The notes: a model not told the origin generated them from the sequence alone. 45,211 nucleotides of DNA from Thermocaproicibacter sp036260805 (GCA_036260805.1 DATALZ010000023.1:1-45211), one strand, 5' to 3'. Shown: positions 1-8,217, numbered from the stretch's first letter. Numbers and translations: made by a program.

Positions 1-115
1 GTTTTGCGGCAATGGAATTATCCAAATCTGCTCTGCGAAGGGCAATTAAGGAACTATAAATGGGATTAATTTTTAACAATCCTGCCCTTTCCTGCTTAAA
101 TAGAAAGCCAAATGC

Positions 116-144
116 TTGAAAAAACCGGAAAAGCGTTGTATAAT
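116..144 (+). promoter_or_regulatory. Sigma-A promoter of the pgk operon
   Basis: A -35 box TTGAAA (116-121) and a perfect -10 box TATAAT (139-144) are separated by exactly 17 bp. Transcription would start near 151, leaving a leader of about 200 nt before pgk. The upstream 115 bp hold no gene that can be supported. Confidence 0.8.
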
Positions 145-189
145 CGTTTTGGATTGTTAGAAAGTAAACAAGTCAGTTATCATCGGCTG

Positions 190-268
190 AACCGATGGTT
201 TGAATCTGATGCAGCGTCTCCCGCAAGGCCGGGGGACGGGTTCAGATTTCAGGCTGATCAAACCGGTT
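190..268 (+). promoter_or_regulatory. Large structured hairpin in the pgk leader
   Basis: A long interrupted hairpin is visible in the 5' UTR. AACCG (190-194) pairs with CGGTT (264-268), GTTTGA (198-203) with TCAAAC (258-263), TCTGA (205-209) with TCAGA (242-246), and GTCTCCCG (216-223) with CGGGGGAC (230-237). A pyrimidine-rich stretch containing TTTTCTTT follows at 269-280. It could be an attenuator, a processing/stability element or an unassigned regulatory RNA. I do not recognise a known riboswitch class. Confidence 0.5.
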
Positions 269-354
269 GCCTTTTCTTTCCCTGCAATTCAGTCCCGGAA
301 CAAAGGCTTGATCGTAACCGACTTTAATAAAGAAAGATAAAAAGGAGCGGCTGT

Positions 355-1548
355 ATGAATTACCTGAATAAAAAGACCGTAGAAGATATCGACGTTACAG
401 GGAAAAAAGTCCTTGTGCGCTGCGATTTCAACGTACCATTTGACGACAATGGTAACATTACCGACCCCAAGCGTATCAACGAGGCTTTGAAGACGATCAA
501 ATACCTGATCGACCATAAGGCAAAAGTAATCCTCTGCTCTCACCTCGGACGTCCGAAGGGCGAATTCAACATGAAATATTCTCTGGCTCCGGTTGCCGCT
601 TACCTTTCCAAGGCACTTGGCCAAGAAGTCAAGATGGCGAAAGACGTTATCGGAGACAGCGCAAAGAGCATTGCCGCTTCTCTGAAAGAGGGCGAAGTGG
701 AACTGATTGAAAACGTCCGTTTCCACAAAGAAGAAGAAAAGAACGACCCTGCTTTCGCAAAGGAACTTGCTTCTCTTGCTGAAATCTATGTAAACGATGC
801 TTTCGGCACCGCGCACCGTGCACATGCTTCCACAGCAGGCGTTGCAGATTATCTGCCGGCTGTCTGCGGCTACCTGATTCAAAAAGAAATCACCGTTATG
901 GGCAACGCTCTCGCAAACCCGAAGCGCCCATTCGTCGCGATTCTCGGCGGCGCAAAGGTTTCCGACAAAATCGGCGTTATCACCAACCTGCTTGACAAAG
1001 TTGACACACTGATCATCGGCGGCGGCATGGCTTACACATTCATGAAGGCTCTTGGTTATTCCATCGGCTCTTCCATCTGCGAAAATGACAAGGTTGACCT
1101 TGCAAAAGATATTATGGCAAAGGCAAAAGAAAAAGGCGTTAAGTTCCTGATTCCGGTTGACAATGTGATCGGCAAGGAATATAAAGCAGACACCGATTTC
1201 AAGCGCGTTGACTCCGACACGATTCCGGAAGGCTGGATGGGCCTGGATATCGGTGCAAAATCCTGCGCTCTGTTCGCAGGCGCTGTAAAAGGTGCAGGCA
1301 CAGTCGTATGGAACGGACCTATGGGCGTAAGCGAGTGGGAACACTTCGCAAACGGTACCATTGCCGTTGCACAGGCAGTTGCTGCAAGCGGCTCTATTTC
1401 AATCATCGGCGGCGGAGATTCCGCAGCAGCGATTGAAAAGCTCGGCTTCGCAGACAAGATGACTCATATTTCCACAGGCGGCGGCGCTTCCCTCGAATTC
1501 CTTGAAGGAAAGGTTCTTCCGGGTATTGCCTGCCTGAACGATAAATAA
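355..1548 (+). CDS. pgk: Phosphoglycerate kinase
   Basis: Catalyses 1,3-bisphosphoglycerate + ADP to 3-phosphoglycerate + ATP in cytosolic glycolysis. The 397-residue length is normal for the family. Recognisable motifs in order are VLVRCDFNVPFDDNG near the N-terminus, CSHLGRPKG, IENVRFHKEEEKND, NDAFGTAHRAHAST, the hinge/nucleotide motif AILGGAKVSDKIGV, WNGPMGVSEWE, and the C-terminal IGGGDSAAA and STGGGASLEFLEG. The ATG is preceded by AAAAGGAG at good spacing. It is the first gene of a pgk-tpiA-gpmI cluster on one strand; no gap or eno gene lies next to it in this window. Confidence 0.98.
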   Translation: MNYLNKKTVEDIDVTGKKVLVRCDFNVPFDDNGNITDPKRINEALKTIKYLIDHKAKVILCSHLGRPKGEFNMKYSLAPVAAYLSKALGQEVKMAKDVIGDSAKSIAASLKEGEVELIENVRFHKEEEKNDPAFAKELASLAEIYVNDAFGTAHRAHASTAGVADYLPAVCGYLIQKEITVMGNALANPKRPFVAILGGAKVSDKIGVITNLLDKVDTLIIGGGMAYTFMKALGYSIGSSICENDKVDLAKDIMAKAKEKGVKFLIPVDNVIGKEYKADTDFKRVDSDTIPEGWMGLDIGAKSCALFAGAVKGAGTVVWNGPMGVSEWEHFANGTIAVAQAVAASGSISIIGGGDSAAAIEKLGFADKMTHISTGGGASLEFLEGKVLPGIACLNDK

Positions 1549-1621
1549 GAGATTTTTCACGCGGGGACGGATTTAATTCGCCCCCGTTGATTTTACAAAT
1601 TTGCGTGAAAGGGAAATGAAC

Positions 1622-2389
1622 ATGAATAAAAAATTGAGAAAAGCAGTTATCGCCGGAAACTGGAAAATGAACAAAACCCCGGCTGAAGCAAAAGAACTTA
1701 TGGAAGGCATTAAACCGCTTGTAAAAGATGCAAACTGCGACGTAGTCGTATGTGTTCCTTATGTTGACCTGTGCACCGTTCTCGACGCTGCAAAAGGCAC
1801 AAACATCGGCGTAGGCGCTGAAAACTGCCACTGGGAAAACTCCGGCGCATACACCGGCGAAGTTTCCGCACCGATGCTCACATCCATGGGCGTACAGTAT
1901 GTTATCATCGGCCACAGCGAACGCAGAACCTATTTCGGTGAAACGGACGCAACCGTAAACAAGCGTGTCCGCGCAGCCCTGAATGCAGGCCTGAATGTAA
2001 TCCTCTGCGTCGGCGAATCTCTGGAACAGCGCGAGCAGGGCATTACCGCTGAACTCGTTGCCATGCAGACAAAAATTGCTCTCGGCGGAGTCTCCAAAGA
2101 AGAGCTGAAGAAAATTATAATCGCTTACGAGCCAATCTGGGCTATCGGCACCGGCAAGACCGCAACCGCACAGCAGGCGAACGAAGTCTGCGCCGTCATC
2201 CGTTCCGTTATTGCCGACCTTTACGGCAAAGATGCAGCGGACGCTTTCACCGTACAGTACGGCGGTTCCATGAACGCAAAGAACGCAGCGGACCTTCTTG
2301 CACAGCCGGATGTTGACGGCGGCCTGATCGGCGGAGCTTCCCTGAAGCCGGCTGACTTTGCTGAAATTGTAAAAGCCGCAAGCAAATAA
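1622..2389 (+). CDS. tpiA: Triose-phosphate isomerase
   Basis: Interconverts dihydroxyacetone phosphate and glyceraldehyde 3-phosphate. The 255-residue product carries the N-terminal GNWKMN motif with catalytic Lys15, the electrophile His in IIGHSERR, and the catalytic Glu in AYEPIWAIGTGK. The phosphate-binding GGS (YGGSMN) and GGAS segments lie near the C-terminus. The frame is open from a TTG at 1601, but AAGGGA (1609-1614) sits 7 nt before the ATG at 1622, and the homologous core begins just after it, so 1622 is chosen. It follows pgk after 73 bp with no clear terminator between, so co-transcription is likely. Confidence 0.97.
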   Translation: MNKKLRKAVIAGNWKMNKTPAEAKELMEGIKPLVKDANCDVVVCVPYVDLCTVLDAAKGTNIGVGAENCHWENSGAYTGEVSAPMLTSMGVQYVIIGHSERRTYFGETDATVNKRVRAALNAGLNVILCVGESLEQREQGITAELVAMQTKIALGGVSKEELKKIIIAYEPIWAIGTGKTATAQQANEVCAVIRSVIADLYGKDAADAFTVQYGGSMNAKNAADLLAQPDVDGGLIGGASLKPADFAEIVKAASK

Positions 2390-2415
2390 TCAACACATCC
2401 AAAAGGAGCAGCAAA

Positions 2416-3927
2416 ATGAAAAAACCGTTGATTTTAATCATTATGGATGGTTTCGGCGAAGGCCCGGCTTACGGCAACGCGATTGAAGCAGCCAAGAAAC
2501 CGAACCTTGACCGTCTGTTCTCCACCAATCCTATTACAAAAATCGGCGCATCCGGTCTGAATGTCGGCCTGCCGGACGGCCAGATGGGCAACTCCGAAGT
2601 AGGCCACACCAACATCGGCGCAGGCCGCATTGTTTATCAGGAACTCACCCGCATCACCAAATCCATTGAAGACGGCGACTTCTTCCAGAATCCCGCTCTC
2701 CTGGGTGCGGTGGACAAGGCTGCTGCCAGTGGAAAAGCCCTGCACCTTCTTGGGCTTCTTTCGGACGGCGGCGTACACAGCCACAATTCGCACATGTATG
2801 CGATTTTAAAGCTTGCAAAGGATCGCGGCTGCAAAAAGGTTTATGTTCACGCATTCCTTGACGGCCGTGACGTTCCGCCTTCCTCCGGCAAGGACTATGT
2901 TGCCGACTGCGTAAAAAAGATGAAGGAAATCGGCATCGGTGAAATCGCCACCGTAATGGGCCGCTATTATGCCATGGACCGCGACAATCGCTGGGAGCGT
3001 GTGGAAAAAGCCTACGCCGCCATGGTCTACGGTGAAGGAGTTCAGTGCTCCGACCCGGTTCAGGCTGTTGAAGATTCCTACAAAAACGAAGTCACCGACG
3101 AATTTGTCGTCCCTGCCGTCTGCGCAAAGGATGCTGCCATTCAGTCCGGCGATTCCGTCATCTTCTATAACTTCCGCCCAGACCGTGCGCGTGAAATCAC
3201 CCGCACTTTTGTTGACCCGGACTTCAAGGGCTTTGAGCGCAAAAAGGGATTCTTCCCCCTTAACTACGTCTGCATGACCCAGTATGACGCAACCATGCCG
3301 AACGTGGATGTTGCATTCCGTCCGGAATCCCTGAAAAATACATTTGCAGAGTACATTTCGAACAAGGGTCTTACCCAGCTCCGTATCGCTGAAACAGAAA
3401 AATATGCTCATGTAACATTTTTCTTCAACGGCGGCGTGGAAACCGTGTACCCGGGCGAGGAACGCGCTTTGATTAAGTCCCCGAAGGTTGCAACCTACGA
3501 CCTCCAGCCGGAAATGAGTGCTTATCTTGTTACGGACGAACTCTTAAAGCGCATTGACAGCGGCAAGTACGACGTTATCATCCTGAACTTCGCAAACTGC
3601 GACATGGTTGGCCACACCGGCGTATTTGACGCTGCAAAGGCCGCTGTGGAAGCTGTGGACGAATGTGTCGGAAAAGTTGTCGACGCTATTCAGAAGCACA
3701 ACGGCGTCGCGCTGATTACAGCCGACCATGGCAACGCTGAGCAGATGCTTGCAAAAGACGGAACACCGTTTACCGCTCATACGACAAACCTTGTGCCGTT
3801 CTGCGTTGTGGGCTATCCGTGCAAACTGCGCGAGGGCGGGAAGCTTGCCGATATCGCTCCTACCATGCTGAAAATTCTCGGTTTGCCGCAACCGACTGAA
3901 ATGACCGGAAAAAGCATTATTGAGTAA
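2416..3927 (+). CDS. gpmI: 2,3-bisphosphoglycerate-independent phosphoglycerate mutase
   Basis: Converts 3-phosphoglycerate to 2-phosphoglycerate through a phosphoserine intermediate; a two-metal enzyme of the alkaline-phosphatase superfamily. The length of 503 residues is typical. IIMDGFGEG at the N-terminus supplies the first metal Asp, and GQMGNSEVGH contains the nucleophilic Ser60. Substrate-loop motifs GGVHSH, DGRDVPP and FRPDRAREIT follow, and TADHGNAEQM provides C-terminal metal ligands. AAAGGAG precedes the ATG. It starts 26 bp after tpiA and closes the glycolytic cluster at a strong terminator. Confidence 0.98.
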   Translation: MKKPLILIIMDGFGEGPAYGNAIEAAKKPNLDRLFSTNPITKIGASGLNVGLPDGQMGNSEVGHTNIGAGRIVYQELTRITKSIEDGDFFQNPALLGAVDKAAASGKALHLLGLLSDGGVHSHNSHMYAILKLAKDRGCKKVYVHAFLDGRDVPPSSGKDYVADCVKKMKEIGIGEIATVMGRYYAMDRDNRWERVEKAYAAMVYGEGVQCSDPVQAVEDSYKNEVTDEFVVPAVCAKDAAIQSGDSVIFYNFRPDRAREITRTFVDPDFKGFERKKGFFPLNYVCMTQYDATMPNVDVAFRPESLKNTFAEYISNKGLTQLRIAETEKYAHVTFFFNGGVETVYPGEERALIKSPKVATYDLQPEMSAYLVTDELLKRIDSGKYDVIILNFANCDMVGHTGVFDAAKAAVEAVDECVGKVVDAIQKHNGVALITADHGNAEQMLAKDGTPFTAHTTNLVPFCVVGYPCKLREGGKLADIAPTMLKILGLPQPTEMTGKSIIE

Positions 3928-3953
3928 TATTTTGTCGTAATTATACGATTAGG

Positions 3954-3987
3954 AAAAGGCTGCTTTCCTTTGAAAGCAGCCTTTTTT
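3954..3987. terminator. Bidirectional terminator between gpmI and the kinase gene
   Basis: A 14-bp stem (3954-3967 with 3972-3985), with a CTTT loop and an A-tract/T-tract on its two sides, ends gpmI. It can also stop the converging kinase transcript. Confidence 0.9.
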
Positions 3988-4013
3988 CATATCTTCCTAT
4001 ATAAGTGAAGTTG

Positions 4014-5006
4014 TCATCGGTTGAAAAAGTACAGCAGGATGCCAAAGCCGATTGCCGCAACAACCACTGCGCCGATCACAATCCAGAGGACTTTGTTGAA
4101 GTGTTTGCTTTGCGTAACAGCAACCATCGGCGGGTCAGGCAGTGTGGTATATTTCGCATCCGCATGGTCAAGATTGCGAAGGTCTTTCGCCATTTCGGAA
4201 GCGGACGCATAACGCTCGCTCTTTCTCCTGCGCATCGCATGGCAGATTACCGCCCAGACTCCGGGATGAATTTTCGGGTTAATTTCCGTCAGCGGTTTGG
4301 GCTGCGAAGTCAGGTGCTGATACATCACCGTCATGGGATTGTCGCCGCTGTAGGGCGGGCTGCCGGTAAGCATATGGTACAAAAGGCAGCCGACGGCATA
4401 AATATCGCTTTGCTCGTTGCCGCGCTCGCCTTTAATCTGCTCCGGAGACATATACTCCGGGGTTCCGACAAGTCCCGAAAATCCGCGCCAGGTGACACGC
4501 GGAGAATTGCACATCATGGCAATGCCGAAGTCGATGACCTTCAGGTGCCCGTCATTTCCGATCATCAGGTTTTCAGGCTTGATGTCGCGGTGGCAGACGC
4601 CTTTCTGGTGGCAGTACTGCAGAGCGTCAAGCAGATTCGCAACCATTTCAACGGCCTGCTCCGGCTCAAAAACCGTTCCGCCGTTGAGTGTCTCGGCCAG
4701 AGATTTATTTTCGAGGTAGTGAAACACCAGGTAGGGCGGATTTCCCTCGGATGAATCAATGGCAACCGAGAGATCCGGGTGCTGAAGGATTTTTCCGATG
4801 GAGAGTTCCCGCTTAAAGCGCTCGTAAACAGCCGGATCTCCAAGCTCGTTCAGGTTAGGGAGTTTCAGCGCGACCCTGTGTTTTTCCTTAAGGTCTTCCG
4901 CAAGGTATGTTCCAGCGTAGCCTCCCTGCCCAAGCAGTTTTTCGATTTTATATCTTCCGTCAATAATGGTTCCGGCTTCAGGCGGCATCATAACGTCCCA
5001 CTCCAT
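4014..5006 (-). CDS. Membrane-anchored Hanks-type Ser/Thr protein kinase
   Basis: A eukaryotic-like protein kinase of 330 residues. A glycine-rich loop (LGQGGYAGTY, about 25-34) is followed by the VAIK-type lysine in VALKLP (Lys48), a helix-C Glu in FKRELS, the catalytic loop HRDIKPENLM (139-148), DFG (159-161) and the activation-segment end GTPEYMSPEQ. A single transmembrane helix lies near 304-326, leaving almost nothing outside the cell, so there are no PASTA repeats. The kinase domain is complete and should be active. It lies 21 nt after the PII-like gene and is probably co-transcribed with it; a PP2C phosphatase is the next gene upstream. An alternative start is the ATG at 4991, which has GGAG 9 nt upstream. 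Confidence 0.93.
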   Translation of the reverse strand: MEWDVMMPPEAGTIIDGRYKIEKLLGQGGYAGTYLAEDLKEKHRVALKLPNLNELGDPAVYERFKRELSIGKILQHPDLSVAIDSSEGNPPYLVFHYLENKSLAETLNGGTVFEPEQAVEMVANLLDALQYCHQKGVCHRDIKPENLMIGNDGHLKVIDFGIAMMCNSPRVTWRGFSGLVGTPEYMSPEQIKGERGNEQSDIYAVGCLLYHMLTGSPPYSGDNPMTVMYQHLTSQPKPLTEINPKIHPGVWAVICHAMRRRKSERYASASEMAKDLRNLDHADAKYTTLPDPPMVAVTQSKHFNKVLWIVIGAVVVAAIGFGILLYFFNR

Positions 5007-5027
5007 CCAGCTTAATATCGGTTAAAA

Positions 5028-5363
5028 TCAGATCGCCTGGTCGCCCTTTTCTCCGGTCCGAATGCGAATGGCATTTGAAATAGGCCAGGTGAAAATCTTG
5101 CCGTCGCCGATTTCGCCGGTTTTCGCCACCTGAATGATGGTATCAGTAACCTGATCGACGATTTCATCGGAAACGACAATCTCAATTTTTGTCTTCGGAA
5201 GCAAATTGATGTTCAGCTCCGTATTCCAATCATCCGTGTGACCTTTCTGCAGGCCGCAGCCAATCACTTCCGTAACGGTCATGCCGTGAACGCCTAAATT
5301 TGTAAGCGCGTCCTTTACTTCCGCTATTTTTTCGGGGCGTAAAATGCACTCCACCTTGACCAT
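5028..5363 (-). CDS. PII-family (GlnB/GlnK-like) signalling protein with atypical T-loop
   Basis: A trimeric PII-type sensor of 111 residues. The C-terminal signature TGEIGDGKIFTWP followed by AIRIRTGEKG matches the PII B- and C-loops that bind ATP/ADP, and LPKTKIEIVV matches the strand after the T-loop. The T-loop itself is unusual: between QKGH and LLPK it reads TDDWNTELNIN. It is about one residue shorter than in canonical GlnB/GlnK and lacks the tyrosine that is uridylylated in enteric PII. No amtB or glnA is adjacent; instead the gene is followed by a Ser/Thr kinase. A role in linking nucleotide or nitrogen status to that kinase is inference only. Confidence 0.92.
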   Translation of the reverse strand: MVKVECILRPEKIAEVKDALTNLGVHGMTVTEVIGCGLQKGHTDDWNTELNINLLPKTKIEIVVSDEIVDQVTDTIIQVAKTGEIGDGKIFTWPISNAIRIRTGEKGDQAI

Positions 5364-5432
5364 AAAAACACCGCCTTATCAGTCTCGAATTTACAATTTT
5401 GAATCAGTCCGTAAAGAAAATAAATTGCTATT

Positions 5433-5438
5433 ATTATA
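5433..5438 (-). promoter_or_regulatory. Probable -10 box upstream of the PII-like gene
   Basis: On the minus strand a perfect TATAAT lies about 70 nt upstream of the PII-like start. A weak -35 (TTGTTT) sits 17 bp further upstream. This suggests that the PII-kinase pair has its own promoter in the 212-bp gap after the phosphatase gene. Confidence 0.5.
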
Positions 5439-5575
5439 CCAAACTTTCAAAAATAAAACAATTCATAGATTGTCTCCGTTTGCCCAAATCCGGCGGGCGT
5501 CGAAAATCGCGCAAGGCAAGGCAGCAGGCAAAAGCGAATTTGCAGTTGTGCGACTTTATCGGCGGTCCGAGCAAT

Positions 5576-6358
5576 TCAGGGATTGTCTGTGTCAATACAC
5601 ATTACCGTCATGTTGTCTTCCCCGCCGCGCCCGTTGGCAATCTCGATTAATTTGCCGATTCCCTCGCTGACATGCCTTTTTTCAAGGAAAAAGCTCTTGA
5701 TTTCGTCCTCCAGAATATGTTCAAACAGTCCGTCCGTACTGAGGAAAAACAGATCGCCCGGCTGAATGTTGCCGGAATAGAAGTCTGCGGGAAGAATCGG
5801 ACGCTCCCCCAGCGAGCGGAGCAGTACATGCCGGCTTGGATGCTTACGGGCCTGCTCTTTATTAATGAGTCCCATCCTCAGCATTTTGCCGACAACCGTC
5901 TGGTCTTTGGTAAGCTGAATCAGTTCCCCGTCCCGGAGCAGAAACGCTTTGGAATCCCCTACATGCGTAATGTAGAATTTGTTGTCTTTCAGAAGAAGCG
6001 CCGTCAGCGTACACATCATTTTGTTGCAGCTGCCCGATGTCTGCGCAATGTCGTAAATATGCAGCGCAGTAAAATTGTAGGCTTCCTTGAACCGTTCCGG
6101 GCATCTGCCGGTGTAATCCCCAAAATAGTATTCCTGGAGCAAAACGTTTACAGCCTCGGAACTTGCCACCTCTCCTGCGCGGGAACCGCCCACCCCGTCA
6201 GAAATCGCAAAAAGGCTGCCGAATGCCCTCTCAATTTTCTTGTCTTCAGGGATGTAACAGCCGCAGTAATCTTCGTTGTTTGGGCGCACCATGCCTTTAT
6301 CTGTGCAATACTGCACTCTCGCTTTTGCATTCGGTTTCGACTTTAATGTATGAATCAT
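5576..6358 (-). CDS. PP2C-family (PPM) protein phosphatase
   Basis: A metal-dependent Ser/Thr phosphatase of 260 residues, similar in type to bacterial PrpC/Stp. Motifs in order are TDKGMVRPNNEDY at the N-terminus, AISDGVGGSRAGEVAS with the metal-binding Asp, THVGDSKAFLL followed by LTKDQTVV, LSTDGLFEH, and GEDNMTVMCID at the C-terminus. The frame is open further upstream, but the ATG at 6358 has AGGAG 7 nt before it and fits the domain start. It presumably opposes the kinase encoded two genes downstream. It starts 73 nt after the permease gene stop, across a hairpin. Confidence 0.93.
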   Translation of the reverse strand: MIHTLKSKPNAKARVQYCTDKGMVRPNNEDYCGCYIPEDKKIERAFGSLFAISDGVGGSRAGEVASSEAVNVLLQEYYFGDYTGRCPERFKEAYNFTALHIYDIAQTSGSCNKMMCTLTALLLKDNKFYITHVGDSKAFLLRDGELIQLTKDQTVVGKMLRMGLINKEQARKHPSRHVLLRSLGERPILPADFYSGNIQPGDLFFLSTDGLFEHILEDEIKSFFLEKRHVSEGIGKLIEIANGRGGEDNMTVMCIDTDNP

Positions 6359-6380
6359 AGCAGCGCTCCTAGTTGCCCCA

Positions 6381-6405
6381 AAAGGGCTCTCCGGAAGAGC
6401 CCTTT
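6381..6405 (-). terminator. Hairpin after the APC permease gene
   Basis: A 10-bp perfect stem (6381-6390 with 6396-6405, loop of 5) is followed on the minus strand by TTTT. It probably separates the permease from the phosphatase gene, possibly incompletely because the T-run is short. Confidence 0.65.
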
Positions 6406-6431
6406 GCCAGGCATGAACTTGGTTATTGAAA

Positions 6432-7964
6432 TTATTCCGCCGCTTCGCCGCCCACATTTTCAAGCAAAATCGGTTTTCCTTCTTTTTTGCTGTGTACGTT
6501 GAAGTACACAACACCAATCAGCAGCCAGACGACCGATACGCCGATTGCAATCACAGCCGATGCCGTAGTTGCGCCGCCTGCGATAATTCCGAGAGCGATA
6601 ACTGCAAACAGCATCCCAATGTTGGCGGCAGCGCCTAAAACCGGAACCAGAATGGTGGTCAAGAAGTTTCTTTTTGGCTGCTTCGAAAATGCGACGAGTG
6701 CAATCAGGTTTGTCATGCCGTAAAGCAGGAAGGTACCGATGTTGGAAATATAGGTAACCGCGGTCAGTGTCGTAATATTGATGACAGCAAAAGCGCCGAT
6801 TACAGCGGAAGCAATCGTAATTGCGAGAACCGCGGTATGCGGAGTAGCGTGTTTTACATGCAGCGCGTTCAGAACAGTGGGCATTTCATCGTCTTTCGCC
6901 ATTGCGTAAGTAACGCGGACACCGGTGTTCATGCAGGAAAGTGTTGAACCGAACACGGCAATCGCAACGGAAATTGCAACGACGATCATGCAGATAAAAC
7001 CGGAATTATGCAGCAGGACATTGCCGAGGTTCTGAACCATGTCGCCGATCGGCGCGCCGGACGCTGCGGCGGCTGCCATGCCGTGCTGGGCGGCTCCGGT
7101 GCTGTCTTTTACCGTGTAGGACATATTAATCCAGCCGTTTGCTCCGAAGTACTCGAACAGGTAGAACACCAGCCCCTGAAGAACCAGAGAAAGGATTGTG
7201 CCGCGGCTGACGTTTTTGATGGACTTGGATTCCGCCGCCAGGGCCGTCGCAGATTCAAAGCCTACCAGAAGCAAAATGGAAATTGTGGACTGGAAAACAA
7301 CGCCCGAAAAACTGTGCGGAACCAGAATATCCGTAAGAGATTTATGCACAAAGGTTACATGCTCCGGATTTGCGGCACGGTAGGCGATCGCCATAACCGT
7401 AATGAAGATGATCGTCAGAATCTGAATCACGTTGATGATAACGCTGAACGCCGTGGAACCGGAAACACCCCGGAATGCAACAAATCCGGTAATTGCAGCA
7501 ATCACAACGGCAATGAGCATCTGAACCGGAATGGAAAGGGTAACTCCGAACTCGCCGGCGATGTAATTAATCAGAACCGCAAACATGCCGACCATTACGC
7601 CCGGGTAAACCCAGTAGTACAAATGAGAGAACCAGCCGACTACGAATTTGTTGACTCGTGAGAAAACGGAAAATTTACCGGACGAAAGGAAAGCGTGTTC
7701 TGCAAAATAGTAGGAACTTCCCGTTCCGGCTTCGGGGTAAAGCGTCGCGAGCTTTGCGTAGGAAATTGCAGTGAGAAGCGCCAGGAAAAGCGCAAGCAGA
7801 AGACCAGGGAACATATCCATTGCGGTAGTCTGCCCGCCCACCGTCTGTGCCGCCTGCATCTGGAACGTCAGCCATAAGAATGCGCCCGGCGCAATCAGCG
7901 CCATGGCATTGACTGTTACGCCCGTAAGGCCCAGAGTTTTTTTCATCTCAACGTTTTGTGCCAT
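6432..7964 (-). CDS. APC-superfamily amino acid permease
   Basis: A cytoplasmic-membrane amino acid/polyamine transporter of 510 residues with about twelve hydrophobic helices. The first helix region (TGVTVNAMALIAPGAF) has the unwound-helix glycines typical of the family. It is followed by YPEAGTGSSYYFAEHAF, and VGFESATALAAESKS marks the conserved helix-6 segment. The ATG at 7964 has AGGGGGAAA upstream and begins the homologous region, so the longer frame to 8072 is rejected because it runs into the leader hairpins. The substrate cannot be read from sequence. Expression is likely controlled by the two tandem leader elements just upstream. Confidence 0.93.
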   Translation of the reverse strand: MAQNVEMKKTLGLTGVTVNAMALIAPGAFLWLTFQMQAAQTVGGQTTAMDMFPGLLLALFLALLTAISYAKLATLYPEAGTGSSYYFAEHAFLSSGKFSVFSRVNKFVVGWFSHLYYWVYPGVMVGMFAVLINYIAGEFGVTLSIPVQMLIAVVIAAITGFVAFRGVSGSTAFSVIINVIQILTIIFITVMAIAYRAANPEHVTFVHKSLTDILVPHSFSGVVFQSTISILLLVGFESATALAAESKSIKNVSRGTILSLVLQGLVFYLFEYFGANGWINMSYTVKDSTGAAQHGMAAAAASGAPIGDMVQNLGNVLLHNSGFICMIVVAISVAIAVFGSTLSCMNTGVRVTYAMAKDDEMPTVLNALHVKHATPHTAVLAITIASAVIGAFAVINITTLTAVTYISNIGTFLLYGMTNLIALVAFSKQPKRNFLTTILVPVLGAAANIGMLFAVIALGIIAGGATTASAVIAIGVSVVWLLIGVVYFNVHSKKEGKPILLENVGGEAAE

Positions 7965-7992
7965 GTTTTTTCCCCCTAAATAATTTTTAAAT

Positions 7993-8051
7993 AAAAAAAG
8001 CCCAAACCCGCATAAAACGGATTTTGGCTTCATTGCCCTATTTATAAACCA
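7993..8051 (-). promoter_or_regulatory. Tandem leader element, gene-proximal copy, with terminator-like hairpin
   Basis: On the minus strand the conserved sequence GGCAATGAAGCC leads directly into a hairpin (arms 8018-8029 and 7999-8010, one mismatch and one wobble) followed by a T-rich run. The upstream part, GGTTTATAAA, also matches the distal copy. The layout of conserved sequence overlapping a terminator 5' arm suggests transcription attenuation of the permease. Confidence 0.55.
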
Positions 8052-8098
8052 CACTTGATAGTTGGGTCTCACCCAAAAGGATAGAATAATGCGCTGCG

Positions 8099-8161
8099 AA
8101 AAAAGAAAAGAGCCAGAATCCGCACAACGGATTCTGGCTTCATTGCCGTTTTTTATGAACC
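8099..8161 (-). promoter_or_regulatory. Tandem leader element, promoter-proximal copy, with perfect terminator hairpin
   Basis: The same minus-strand core GGCAATGAAGCC is preceded by GGTTCATAAA. It leads into a perfect 12-bp stem (8111-8122 with 8128-8139) with a 5-nt loop, then TCTTTTCTTTTTT. Excluding two or three substitutions it repeats the copy at 7993-8051. It matches no riboswitch class I can name with confidence. Confidence 0.6.
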
Positions 8162-8177
8162 AAGGCTGAGGAAACGC

Positions 8178-8217
8178 TTAACACTTTTCTGCGAAAATGA
8201 ATTTTTTAAAGTGTTAA
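8178..8217 (-). promoter_or_regulatory. 10-bp inverted repeat upstream of the leader elements
   Basis: TTAACACTTT (8178-8187) and AAAGTGTTAA (8208-8217) form a perfect inverted repeat with 20 bp between the arms. It may be an operator or part of the promoter region of the permease gene. No clear -35/-10 pair was assigned. Confidence 0.35.

Noticed and set aside
1..66. Possible C-terminal end of an upstream gene (open frames ending at 59 and 66)
   Set aside because: Only about 20 codons are visible, two frames are open, and neither gives a recognisable family end. It cannot be supported without upstream sequence.
112..327. 71-codon open frame over the pgk leader
   Set aside because: It begins inside the pgk promoter, has no ribosome-binding site, and runs through the leader hairpin.
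289..1344. 351-codon frame antisense to pgk
   Set aside because: A long shadow frame produced by codon bias of a clearly identified pgk gene; the translation is cysteine-rich and unlike any family. The same reasoning applies to long antisense frames over gpmI, tgl, pxpA and dat.
8099..8161. Idea that the tandem leader elements are a guanidine, fluoride or glycine riboswitch
   Set aside because: Short stretches look superficially similar (GGCAATG-type sequence), but the class-defining conserved loops of those riboswitches are not present.
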